Positions 12,065 through 23,784 of a stretch of DNA of 64,000 nt are shown here, in pieces. This DNA is from Cannabis sativa. Taxonomy: Eukaryota > Streptophyta > Magnoliopsida > Rosales > Cannabaceae. The stretch's first letter is position 1, and the number at the start of each line of letters is the position of its first letter. The notes beneath the pieces were generated by a model, which made no database searches, was not told the DNA's origin, and saw only the letters and a list, made by a program, of their open reading frames with translations. A program made the translations under genes and the position numbers. The DNA lies in the NCBI RefSeq assembly GCF_029168945.1, contig NC_083605.1, positions 73,240,969-73,304,968 on the forward strand. Reading direction: 5' to 3'.

Positions 12065-12535
12065 TGTTAGAATTTGAAAGTTTGCGGTGAAGATGCATGC
12101 GGTTCAAAATTACAAAACTAATTGGTAATAAGAAGAGTAATTCATGCATCTTATATATGGTATTATATTTCTACACATTAACAATGTGAGACTATTTCTA
12201 GTACACCCTCCTCACGTTTAGGCCTAAAAGTGTGACTATAATGAAACATCACAAGATCGAACGTGACATTTGAAAAAATCGCATAAGGCCAAATCAAAAA
12301 TTTATGGGTGTACACGCCAAGAAATTTGTGATTTTCTTGAAACATGTCAAAGTCCCTAGAAACTACTACACATTGGCTTATAGGTCCCGAAAGTGGAGGT
12401 TTAAGGCGGAGTCAGAAGTCTCTAATATCATGTTAGAATTTATCATGAAGGTGCATGTAGTTTCATCTCAAAATTGATTAGCATTAAGATGAGTAGTCCA
12501 TACATCTTATAATATTATATTTCCATACATTAACA
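12065..12535 (-). mobile_element. Candidate TRIM (tiny LTR retrotransposon)
   Basis: Two direct repeats of 105-119 bp (12065-12183 and 12431-12535) both begin TGTTAGAATTT and end CATTAACA. Just left of the second copy the minus strand reads TGATATTAGAGACT, a degraded form of the tRNA-iMet primer site TGGTATCAGAG, so orientation is minus. The roughly 250-base interior has no coding capacity. I see no target duplication, so the copy is old or rearranged. Confidence 0.6.
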
Positions 12536-12574
12536 TGAAATCACTCAAAAAAAAAAATGCAAAAGATTTATATG

Positions 12575-12760
12575 GTAAATGTTGCTTTAGAAACATTCTT
12601 TTTGAATTAGAGTGCTATGAATTTGTATTTGTGTTGGTATTTTTTATTTTATACTTATTATGAAAAATGTTTCTAATTTATTATTTTTCATATCATTCTT
12701 CTTCACTCATATATTATCCTTTCTACTAATTCTTATTCTCTCAATGTAATTAAATTAATA
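12575..12760. repeat. Duplicated spacer segment, copy 1
   Basis: This segment (gaattagagtgctatgaatttgt, then a T-rich stretch, then tcactcatatattatcctttcta) has a clear partner at 34535-34745 (gaattggagtgttgtgaatttgt, then tcgttcactcgtatattttcctttcta). Each lies to the right of a peptide gene, supporting descent from a tandemly duplicated unit. Confidence 0.65.
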
Positions 12761-12766
12761 GGTATA

Positions 12767-13308
12767 TGTTGGGATTTTTAATGATCACAATATAAGAATA
12801 TTTTTATTTAAGGAAATATATTTCTATTTAAAGAAATAAATTTCTATTTAAGGAAATAAACAAATAATTGATTTTCTGATAAATGAATATTTTATATTCA
12901 TTGAATCTGGACAAAATCAATTATGTAATATTCTATATATGGTCAGATTTCTATATTCATTACCTGATTTGATTTCCTGAATTAATTGTCAAAATATTCT
13001 GACAATTAATGTGGCGCAGATACTGATGGAGTATCTCACCTATAAATATAGGGTCTCGGTCCCCGAGCTCCTCACTCATTCTGTTCATAACAGCAAAATC
13101 CATCTAAAGAGAGTTGAGAGAGCGAGGAAGCCCGATCACCCACATCAACCAGTTTCCCTTGCAGATCAAAGCTTATGTGGGTTTGAAGCTCAAGAATCAA
13201 TGGCTGGAGGTATTTCGATCCTTAAATTATAGTGCATATATGATTTATTAATTCCGCACTTTATTCATAATCATGTATGTTTTAGTCTATACAAATAAAT
13301 GTCTAACA
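12767..13308 (+). repeat. 5' LTR of the decayed copia element
   Basis: 542 bp, beginning TGTTGGGATTTTTAATG and ending GTCTAACA. It contains a TATA-like CTATAAATATAGGG (around 13040). A 73-codon open frame inside is identical in both LTR copies and is not regarded as a gene. Confidence 0.9.
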
Positions 13309-13310
13309 GT

Positions 13311-13322
13311 TGGTATCAGAGC
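13311..13322 (+). other. Primer-binding site (tRNA-iMet type)
   Basis: TGGTATCAGAGC lies two bases after the 5' LTR. It fixes the element on the plus strand. Confidence 0.95.
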
Positions 13323-13355
13323 GGATTATATATCTCTACCTTGATTTAGTTTGAG

Positions 13356-13800
13356 TTTAATATATATATATATACGTATATACGGTGTTCATATATATAT
13401 ATATTATATATTCGTTTTCGGGTTCATATATACATTCATATTATATATATATTCATATTATATATATAGATTTTCATACGTATATATTTATATACATTCA
13501 GTTTATATATATATTCATATACATTCTGTTTATATATACATTCAGTTTATATATATATATTCATATACAGTTTATACATATATATAGATATTTTCTTCAT
13601 TTCATTAGGTATATATATTGTATATATATATGTTCATATATTCATTATATCATATTGTTTATATACCTAAATGCTATATATAAATATATACATATATACA
13701 TTTCATGATTATATATATACATACGGTACATTATTTTATTTTCTGTATATATATGTATATATGTTTATATATACATTATACATTCTGAATCAATACATTC
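13356..13800. repeat. AT microsatellite-like tract inside the copia interior
   Basis: Long runs of TATATA mixed with TTCATA, CATACA and TATACATTC units. Open frames rich in Tyr and Ile across it are low-complexity artefacts. Confidence 0.85.
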
Positions 13801-14929
13801 ATATATTAATATAGATTGTTCTAATGCATGAAAACTCATTTTGAAAAACAAAGAAATCTCCAAAAAAAATTCGGACCCGAAATTTTTGGTGATTTTAAAG
13901 TCTTTGTTTTACGTGTTTTCGATGCATGAAATCTATATGAATGGCTTAATTTTTTCATTTAGATCATTTTGGAATTGATTTCATGAATTTTGGTCGTCGG
14001 TGTCGTTTTTCAAGGCAGTGCATTTTTCCAAAAAAACAAAAAAAAGGAAATATTCCGAATTTTTTATAAATTTTTTATTTATTTGGAATATTAATTAGTT
14101 TCCTATTTTGTGTTAATTTAGTCCATAAATTGCATTTAGTCAATTTTCTATTTTTGTTTAATACATATATCTAGTATAAATTGAAAATAGAAATTTGTTT
14201 TAATTTGGTAATTAATTACATGATTTATTTAGGCATGTAATAATTGTGCAATTTGTATAATTGTGCATCTAATTATTTATTACCAAATTTATGTAATTTA
14301 TTGTTTAAATTAATAAAATTTGAAAAATCTGCCATTAAGTACATTCTTTAATTTTGCATTTAATTCATTTCATATAATTAATTGTACTAATTTGTATATT
14401 TACCTTATTTATACAAATTAATTATTAGTGCAAATATTTAAGATATTATATGGTCATAAATGCATAATTAATTATATATTATGGAATTAAGCATTTAATT
14501 TCTTATCATACAATAATTGTATTAATTTGTAATTATTTGGCAAATTTATGTTTAATGCAATTAATTTAGATAATTGTATGATTTAAATGCTATACATAAA
14601 TTCCTTTTATAGCGCTAGATATATTTAGAAATATTCAAACATTAAGATAGGTTGAATATTTTATGTAGCACATTAAGTTTCATAAAACTTCATAAAATTA
14701 TTCATAAAATATTCATAAAACTTCCTAAAATGAATAAAATATGAATAAAATGTAAGTAATTTTGTGGTTTGACATAAGAAAACATGAATTTGGGACAAAT
14801 GCTCATATCTATAACGGTTTTTAATGATCTTCGGACGACCACACTAGGAGCATTAATCTCAGTGATTGTCTACTATGTTAATAACGAAATTACTTTTAGG
14901 TAGAGCCCAATACCTAATGTCAAAGTGAA

Positions 14930-15730
14930 AATATAATTTTATATAATTAGGGAGTAGCCACAGCATCCTTATTTGTATAAAATTATATATTAATTAAAAT
15001 TCACCTTAATGGACATAACTTGTAATTAATTATATAGTTATAATAATTTTACCCCACAAGGATTTTATTATATTTGTATAATTAATTAGGATAATATGTT
15101 AAATTAAGTTCTCTTAATTTACCCCACAGGGAGTTATGGGGATTTAATTTAATAGTGTTATCACAAATTTAATTAAAGATAGATAATAAACCTTCATTTT
15201 CCAAAACTAATTGTTTAATTAAATCTATCATAAAGTTCATCTAATTTTATTAAATTTAAAATTTAGCCCACAGGCAATTTTGGGTTTAGTAAAATTTTAA
15301 TCTTCAGTTTATACTTTGGTGTCTAGTGAACCACATAATTTTAAATAATTAGGGAGTAGCCACAGCATCCTTAATTATATAAAATTATATATATTAAGTG
15401 GATTAAGATCACATAATAGACATGAATTATGTGAACATAATAATCTTACCCTACAGGGATTTTATTATATTTACATAATTAATATATTAAATTAAATTCT
15501 CTTAATTTATCCCACAAGGAATTATGTAGATTTAATTTAATAATTTTATAATAAAGTATAAAATTTAGAAACATTTATAAATAATTAAGTGTTTCATACC
15601 TTTCATTGAGATAGAAATATTAAACTTGTGTAAATCTATCATAATCTACATCTAAATCTAATCTTATTAAATTAAAAATTTAGCCCACAGGCAATTTTTG
15701 TTTAATAAGATTTCATATTTAAGAATGTTT
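14930..15730. repeat. Two diverged tandem copies of a ~400-bp segment
   Basis: The order gggagtagccacagcatcctt, then a ccccacaaggattttattatattt block, a cttaatttaccccacaggga block and an atttagcccacaggcaattt block occurs at about 14945-15290 and again at about 15350-15710. A third, partial copy of the first motif is at 18145-18175. All lie inside the decayed copia and are non-coding. Confidence 0.75.
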
Positions 15731-16239
15731 ATTCATTGGTAAAAACATGATTCATTTAAACCTCAAAACTATATATGTAATTTTATTACATCACTATTCA
15801 TAAATTTCTTCCATACTAGTAGAAAATTTCTTCCATAACAGTAGAAATTTTCAAAATTTATTCTGATAACTTCATCTAGCATATACAGTTTTTACTGTAT
15901 AATTAAGAAAAATAAATCACACTTTATTATCACCAATAAATTTTAATTTATTGTGTATGAATTCATTCTAATATAGTTAATGTGATTATTAACACATAGT
16001 GGATTATTTTAGATTGTTATTCCACATTCATAATTTCTTGCAAGGTTTACAAATAAACCTAAGAAAGTCAGTAACTGTGAGCAAATCTTATCCACAGACA
16101 AGATAAGTTCTCACATTTAGAAGTTTAAGGAACAAGCAATATAGTAGTGGCTTTGTTTTAAAATTGGCAAGGATCTTTATGTTCCAAGATTCTATTGAAA
16201 CTTGATTTAGACACATTTAGAGGTCTTTACTACAAATGA

Positions 16240-18940
16240 TGTCACTCATAAAGATATGCAGTTCAATCTGACAATAAGAAATGTGTTTATAGCACCAAAG
16301 ATTATGGAACATATCTCCATAAATAGAATAAATGTTAGTAAATGGTGGGGATATTCATTACACTTGATTTTACTAACTTTATTTAGAACTTGTGTGAATT
16401 TCATTAAGAATATGTATTCTAACAAGTCAAAATCGGTGCATACTAGAATTCTATCATATTAGAAATCATACAAGTCAATTAATTTTGAAGACATGGACTC
16501 AAATTTTGCATCTCCTTTTTAACGATTACTCACATAAATAATTTTTCTACAAAAGTATAGATTTATATGTTTCAAGACATTTAAATCTTAAGTAGAGAAA
16601 TAGTGCATTTTGCATATTAAGATAGTGAGATCAAATATAAAATGGAGAATACTACATTAAAATTCGTGAGTATGGATAAACTCCCAGTCTATTTGTAAAG
16701 TTTCTTTAAAAGCATGGGTTCATTGCCCGATACATATGCTTGGTACACCCAAATTATAGTGTGTAACAGATTTAAGAAACTAAGCATTTTTTAGACATGG
16801 GGTGGAGCCTACATAACAAACTCCAATCTTTCCTAAATCTTTGTCTATTGATACTCAACAATGGGGTGTACATATCGAATCGTGTTCTAACCAAAGTTGT
16901 TTCTCAAACATATTTTGAGTTGTGATAAGGTTGAAAACCGACTTGATGACATGTACACATTTTATAAATACCCATATATAGTTAGAGTACAATTGTCAAA
17001 GAAAAGATTTGGGTCCTAAACCATAAATGAGCATATTTCATTTGAAAAGCTATAAGGTTTAAGGGTTACATATTTTATTATCCATCTCACAACACTAGAA
17101 CTGTGGAATTAAGAATTGACTTGATCAGTGGGAGTGATCAATCTAGGAACCTAGTTTCTGAGAAAAATCATTCATATTTTCTCAAACTTTCACCTCAAGT
17201 ATTAGATTAATTATGATTTAGTACAACAACCCTTAAGGTTAATGGTTATTGAGAATTCATAACCAATCATTAATAGTCTACAAGTCATTGATAAAATTCT
17301 AATAAGTTATGTTATTTAGTAATTGCTTATAATTTCTAAAATAACATGCATATTGAACCATTTGCTCTTTTAAGAGTTTGTTGGTCCATCCTTAAGATGA
17401 CTTATTAGTACAATAAGATCAATGTTTTCTAGTGATTACATTTTGTACAATAAGAGTTCAACTACAATATTAATTTGAGACACAAATTAAATTATAGAAT
17501 GATAAAGAATTGAAGTTGTAGTACAACATGCCATGAATGAAGAAATGAATATCTTAAAGAGCAATAAAGTTTATCTTTAGTAAAGTTGCCTAATGGGGTG
17601 GAGAACATTAATTAAGCATAAGTTTTTTCACCAATAATATTCATTAGGCAACATTGAGAAACATAAAGATATAAAAGAATATTTATTGCTAAGAAATTCA
17701 TTTTGAAATAAGAATCAGTAATAAATGAGATTTACATTCTCACTTGTTTTTATAAAAGATTCTATTATAGACCTTGGCATTTGTTGCTTGTTTTAATTCA
17801 TTAATCAATTCCAAACAGTGAACTAGAGGAGGAGGTATACAGACTGCCATAAAGATTTTCCTCTAATAAGTGGTGAACATATGCAAGCTTAAAGTGTCTA
17901 CTTATAGATTAAAACAAACATCTCACAAATTGGTATTATATCATCTTTTCCTTTAGGTTTGAAAAGAGAATTATGGAAATAATTATATACCAGAAGGTTA
18001 GTGGGAGTAATATTTGTTTTATACGTAGACAATATGTTACTTGCAAATGATAATAAAAGTTTTCTATATAAGTTGAAATAATTCATATCTCAAATTATTA
18101 TTTTGAGATACGGAATATAAATAATATATATAATTTTAATTAATTAGAGAGTAGCCACAGCATCTTTGATTAAATAAAATTATGTATTATTCATCTGATA
18201 TAACTTTTATCTTTAAGTGTGATAAATTCAACTCGAACCAGCATCTGAAAAATGATATGGAGTGAGAATAAATTAAGAACATTCATTTGCTTCTATTTTA
18301 GAAGCCTAATGTATGCCTAAGAGTCTGAATAAGACTTTGCATTACATTTGTTTCAGGATCGGTAAGTAGTATCAGAATAACTAAAGTTAAGACCACTTTA
18401 TTCTTCATACAAAGTGATGAGGTGTCTTTAAGATACTAAAAAAAATTATATTCATACATATTTTGTTAAGATGAATTGACCATCTGGAAATATAGTTAAC
18501 CAATTAGATTCTAATGTACTTCACTGGTTGTATTGATTCACGTAAATCAATATTTTATTACGTCCTTAAGATTACCAGTAAGTTATATTGTAGAGAATCT
18601 TGATTGTTATTTCCACTATAGAAGTCACATTCATTTATTGTTTTGAGGATACATCTCGTATGATGTATTATAGAGTTTCATAGTAGGCCTAGAGTTCAGA
18701 ATTACAGTTTCATTAGGCCATTAAGAAAATTTTGCGATAAATTCAGCTACAATATTTATGGCTAATAACTATAAAAGTACTGGTCGAAGCTAGCATATCG
18801 ACATTAAGAATTTAGTCATAAAAAGGCGTGATAAGTGGTCATTAATCACGCAAACTGAATTGGGTGATCCCATAGATCCTTGGCTAAAGGCATGCCGCAA
18901 CACAAATTCAAGGATCATAAAGTAAATATGGGATTCAGTT
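16240..18940 (+). pseudogene. Heavily decayed copia pol in the young-LTR element
   Basis: Fragments appear in the normal copia order. Near 16257-16330 there is a pre-integrase-like NVFIAPKIMEHIS. At about 17520-17690 an RT N-terminal stretch (AMNEEMNILKSNKV, then GNIEKHKD) appears, and at about 17830 an EEV-like box. Near 18010-18060 FVLYVDNMLLANDN stands where YVDD is expected. At about 18230-18270 there is a QCPKND-like stretch, and near 18870-18915 a degraded PLTKGMP-like RNase H tail. Stops and frameshifts separate them, so nothing is translatable. Assignment is by motif order only. Confidence 0.7.
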
Positions 18941-19265
18941 AACCCATATGCAGTTTTTTTTTTATTTGTACAACCAAAAATTATTTAATGAAACTCTAAT
19001 TTCGATATTTTCTCATATTTATGTGCACCTTAATTTCATCTGAGAAAATTATCGTAAGAGGACCTGAATAAACATAAGGGTTGGGGTTTATTCACTTAAG
19101 TGCATTGCCACATAAAATACATTGTTATATAATAAATATATCGTAATACATGGAAGATAATACTCGACTTATAATGAGGACATGTCGCTATGATTCGTAT
19201 ATTTATTATATAATGAGGAACGTTTGGGTTTGAATGTTTTAGTCTAAATGTTGACCAAGTGGGAG

Positions 19266-19785
19266 AATATAAGAATATTTTTATTTAAGGAAATATATTT
19301 CTATTTAAAGAAATAAATTTCTATTTAAGGAAATAAACAAATAATTGATTTTCTGATAAATGAATATTTTATATTCATTGAATCTGGACAAAATCAATTA
19401 TGTAATATTCTATATATGATCAGATTTCTATATTCATTACCTGATTTGATTTCCTGAATTAATTGTCAAAATATTCTGACAATTAATGTGGCACAGATAC
19501 TGATGGAGTATCTCACCTATAAATATAGGGTCTCGGTCCCCGAACTCCTCACTCATTCTGTTCATAACAGCAAAATCCATCTAAAGAGAGTTGAGAGAGC
19601 GAGGAAGCCCGATCACCCACATCAACCAGTTTCCCTTGCAGATCAAAGCTTATGTGGGTTTGAAGCTCAAGAATCAATGGCTGGAGGTATTTCGATCCTT
19701 AAATTATAGTGCATATATGATTTATTAATTCCGCACTTTATTCATAATCATGTATGTTTTAGTCTATACAAATAAATGTCTAACA
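19266..19785 (+). repeat. 3' LTR (5'-trimmed) of the decayed copia element
   Basis: About 520 bp, almost identical to 12787-13308. It starts inside the LTR (ATAAGAATATTTTTATTTAA) directly after the purine tract at 19257-19265, consistent with a small deletion at a shared AATA. Confidence 0.88.
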
Positions 19786-22700
19786 TCACAAACCATCAAA
19801 CTCTACTTGCACACACACAAATCTCAATGCAAAAACAAGAACGAGCAATCAGAACAAGAAAAACAAAAATTAAACAATGAACACCAAGAATTAGGTTCAA
19901 ACTTCCTCCTGATTGGGGGAGCCTAATCCCCTTGTCTGAAATCCCAGAAACTTGGAGTCAGTTCGTGCACTTCAATGGTAGAGAATTTATAGTTACAGAA
20001 CAAAGCAACACCAAACGTGTCCCTAAGAAATTCTCTCTATACAAACCAAAGTTCCACAATGAACTCTTTCTCTCTTTCTCTCTTGATCTCAGTTTTCTAA
20101 ACTCTCTTTGTAAATCTCTGTCTTACCAATTATAAATTACATTATTTATATGTACAAGAGCCACTAACACAAGTTGTTTAAAAATAGTTAGAACTGGAAA
20201 AATGGAAAGAGAAACAAAACCTAACTAACTTTAACTACCAATCTGAACAAATGTAGAACACGTGGCAAGTAAAGTGTGAGCTGACCTAACATATTCCACC
20301 TCAGCTCATACTTGACCAAATAAAATCTTGCCATATGAGTTTAAAACTTATGGTCAATTCTCAAGAAGTCCTTGCAATGGTTGAACTTGTGCAAAGTTAC
20401 AACATTTATTCCCATGTCAGATGGGTCTTCGTTTGTATGCACTTTCTCAATTTAGAGTTTCCCTTGTGTCACCTTCTCCCTGATAAAGAAGTACATAATG
20501 TCTATATGTTTGGATTTGCCATGATACATGGGATTTTCGCATAAATGAAAGGCCCTCTAACTGTCCTTTCAAATAGTTTCAATTCCTTGAGAATTCCTTG
20601 TATCCAAATACATCTTTTGATGTCTTCAGTTGCAACCATGAATTCTACTTTTGTTGTGGACAAAGCAACTACAGATTGTAGTTGTGACTTCCAACTAACA
20701 TAATTTCCACACACCAAAAAATGCAGTTGTGGACCTTCGAGTGTCTTTGTATCCCACATAGTTTGAGTCACTAAAGCTTTCTATAGTCACTTTTCCAAGT
20801 TTTATTTTGTACGTCATGCCTTCTTTGCTAGTTCCAATTAGGTACCTTAGTAACCACTTCATTGATAGCCAGTGGTCTTTCCCAAGATTAAATAGATACA
20901 TGCTCAAACAGCTTATGCTGTGGGCTATATCTTGTCTAGTATATACCATGATATACATTACTGATCCAACAACATTAGCATATGGTACTTTTGCCCATTC
21001 CTTTTTCTCAGTTTCAGTTTCAAGGCACTGCTTCATTGTCACTTGGTACTGAGTTATCATGGATTGTTTGGTCAACTTTGATTATATCATAAAGAACTTC
21101 TCAATAACTTTGTTGATGTAATCCTTCTGGTTTATGAGTAAAATGCCTTCTTTCCTATTTCCATTCAGATCCATCCCCAGAATCCTCTTGGCTGCTCCAA
21201 GATCTTTCGTGTCAAACTATGTCCCAAAGCCTTCTTCAGGTTCTTGATTCTAATTTTGTATTTTCTTATTAATAGAATGTTGTCCACATAGAGTAAAAGA
21301 TATTCATCATTGTCAATTGTTGTTCCCCTATAGTACAAGCATGTGTCATGTAAGCTCTTCTGAAATCCTTGATTTGTCATGCAGTTATCAAACCTCCTAT
21401 TTTATTACCTAGGAGATTGTTTCAGACCATAAAGAGATTTCCTCAACTTGCAAACCATCTCTGTTCCAGATCCTTATTCATACCCCTTTGGTTGTTCCAT
21501 GTAAATCTCCTCCTCTAACTCACCATGTAAAATACTGTCTTGACATCCATTCGTTCCAATTTTAAGTCAAATTGTACCACTATTGAAAGCATAATTCTAA
21601 TGGTCTTATATTTCACAATTGAGGAAAAAATCTCATTAAAGTCTGCCCCTTCTCTCTATGTGAATCTTTTTGCTACTAGCCTAGCTTTGTATCTAGGCTT
21701 ATCCCCATATGCAAGTCCTTCCTTTGATCTTAAAGAGCCATTTTTTTGAGACTACAGATTGTCCTTCATGTCTAGGAACTGCTATCCAAGTTTTATTTTT
21801 CACCAGGGAATATATCTCCTCATCCATAGCTCTTGTCCATTTCCTTGAGTCTTTTTCATTAATAGCCTCTTCATAAGTTTCAAGTTCATTTCTCATGGCC
21901 TCTATGACTGAATAGAAGGCATACACTATTATATCATCCCATGTGTTTAAACTCAATTTGTCAACTGATTTGGGATCTTTTAGGTCTATCTATGGCTAGC
22001 ATGTAATCCCCAAGCTCTCTACTTCTCAACTGTTGTTCAGTGATGGTAAGTTCAGTCTATTAAGTTGAGTCTGGTTCCACCTGAACCAATCATCTTATTG
22101 ATTTTGTCTCATCTAGAGTGCAGCCCTCTATTCCACATGAACACTACTGGTAGGTGTGGATTGACGCCCCTTTCTTGTATCGGTGCCACAACTTGCTTCC
22201 TTATCTTTTACCGTGTTAGTCTTGTAGGAAAAATCATTTTTATTAAAGATTACATCTCTGCTAATGATCATTTAGATACCACCTCTACACTTATCCCATA
22301 ATCTATAACCCTTGATCCCATGAAGATAACCTAGGAATATGCATTTGTTTGATATAGGTTCTAGCTTGCCAATACTTTGATGTGTAAAGGCTACACACCC
22401 AAAAACTTTAATATGAGATAGGTTGGGAACCTTATAAGACCATACCTCTTTAGGGGACTTAAGATCGGTTGCACTTGAGCTTCTATTGATCAGACAGGTT
22501 GTTGTCATGATTGCTTCTCTCCAAAATCCCTTTGGTAATAATCCTGAACTTAACAACATGCATTTGACTTTCTCTAGCAAAGTTCTGTTCAACAACTCCA
22601 TTTTGTTGTGGGGTCTTTCTAACTGTCTTATGCCTATCTATGCCTTATTCAAAACTCATCAAACTCATGTTTACAAAATTCAAGGCTATTATCAGTTTTA

Positions 22701-22925
22701 AGAATCTTAATTTTATTTCTAGTTTCATTCTCCTTTAATTTCTTTCACTACCTTTTATAAGCATCCAATGCATCATTTTTATTTTTAAGCATATGAACCC
22801 AAACTTTTCTTGAATAATCATCTACTATTGAAAGAAAGTAAGCACATCCACCAAAAGTAGGACCCTTTTCAGGCCTCTACGTACAGATCAACATGCAAAT
22901 ATTCCATGACATGTTTTAATTTGTA
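19786..22925 (-). mobile_element. Truncated, decayed copia element
   Basis: In element orientation the order is integrase, RT, RNase H, purine tract (GAGGTGGAATA, at about 20292-20302) and part of a 3' LTR beginning TGTTAGGTCAGCTC (20291 leftward to about 19786, where the neighbouring element abuts). The gag, protease and 5' LTR are missing. The 3' LTR is cut before its CA end, so this copy was already truncated or was broken when the adjacent element formed. Confidence 0.85.
20330..22925 (-). pseudogene. Copia pol remnant: integrase, RT, RNase H
   Basis: At 22800-22900 the minus strand gives SIVDDYSRKVWVH (integrase core). At 22272-22601 there is the integrase C-terminal part (MELLNRTLLEKVKCML, GFWREA, KVFGCVAFTHQS). 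At 21699-21956 and 21165-21380 are RT pieces, including LLLYVDNILL where YVDD is usual. At 20695-21075 and 20502-20771 are the RT end and RNase H (YTRQDIAHSISCLS, ALSTTKVEFMVATE). Stops and frameshifts separate them. It is clearly related to, but older than, the copia at 4.9-11.2 kb. Confidence 0.9.
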
Positions 22926-23343
22926 TGCTACTTTTAAAACTTACTGTTAACTTAAATTTTCATTAACAATAAATGAAGCCTTGTAAATAAATAATTATAC
23001 TTATAATTAATAAATATATGTAGAACATATTTTGTTACGTGGTTTTGTAGATAAATCTAAATACTCCACAAAATCTTTTCATGTAGACCATGAAAGAGAG
23101 ATGAGAGATCAATTTTTTTAGATATAAATATATAGTTAGGGTTTAGTTAGGATTAGGGTTGTATTGAGCTTTTTGTGAATTATATATTTTTCTTTTAAAA
23201 TGAGTGTGCAGAACTGACGGAAATGACTTGTAGCTAGGTTTTAAATCAACGAAAAAATTCTTCCCCAATCAATTGTGTCAGTTACAAGAATTGATCGACT
23301 AGCGTATTAACTGACGAAAACAATATTTTTTGGTAGCAGTGAT
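22926..23343. other. Intergenic, no gene seen
   Basis: AT-rich with no conserved coding. A degraded block at 23205-23335 (aactgacggaaatgacttgt, then attaactgacgaaaac) may be an old transposon fragment. Confidence 0.4.
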
Positions 23344-23352
23344 AAAAATATA

Positions 23353-23775
23353 GGAAAATTCTAGAATGCACCACCTTAAAATAGATGTATTGATGTATCA
23401 CTATCTATTTTAGCATTTGAAATAATTTTTTAATCAAATTTTTTCTCATGGTCATGTACGTTATAGTTATTTAAGACATCCTGCAAAATTTTAAGAAATT
23501 TAGAAAAGTTTAACACGCTGAAAACTATGTTCAAACAGTGTGTTGCACGCGTGACTATTTTATTTTATGCGCGTGTAAAATAGACTGTTTGAACATTATT
23601 TTCTATATTGTAAATTATTCTAAATTTCTCAAAATTTTGTAGGATATCTTAAATAATTACTATAACGCACATGAATATGAAAAAAAAATTAGACTAAAAA
23701 ATTCTCCTGGATGCCGAAACAAGTAAAGGGTACATTACTACATCCTTTTTAAGAGGGTGCATTGTAGAATCACCC
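23353..23775. mobile_element. Foldback MULE-type MITE
   Basis: The ends pair as GGAAAATTCTAGAATGCACC and, from the right reverse-complemented, GGGTGATTCTACAATGCACC. Inverted similarity continues inward (CTTAAAA, GATGTA). A further inner palindrome centres on CACGCGTG/GCGCGTG near 23545-23580. Flanks are AAAAATATA (23344-23352) and AAAAATATT (23776-23784), a 9-base duplication with one mismatch. 423 bp, no coding. Confidence 0.75.
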
Positions 23776-23784
23776 AAAAATATT

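Larger units (their letters stand above)
12767..19785 (+). mobile_element. Copia-derived element with young LTRs and a decayed interior
   Basis: The 5' LTR is 12767-13308, followed by TGGTATCAGAGC (13311-13322). The 3' LTR is about 19266-19785, preceded by the purine tract AAGTGGGAG. By eye the shared LTR sequence (about 518 bases) differs at only about three positions, while the interior is an AT-rich ruin with pol readable only as scattered fragments. The first 24 or so bases of the LTR are deleted in the 3' copy. No target duplication is visible (gtata before, tcaca after), so at least one border is rearranged. Likely a non-autonomous copy mobilised in trans, or LTRs homogenised by conversion. 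Confidence 0.85.

Noticed and set aside
13011..13232. 73-codon frame, repeated identically at 19488-19709
   Set aside because: Lies inside the paired LTRs of the copia derivative. Identity reflects young LTRs, not a duplicated gene.
13351..13708. Tyr/Ile-rich frames
   Set aside because: Translation of a TATATA microsatellite.
14930..15730. CRISPR-like spaced repeats
   Set aside because: Plant nuclear DNA; two diverged long units within a retroelement, not short direct repeats with unique spacers.
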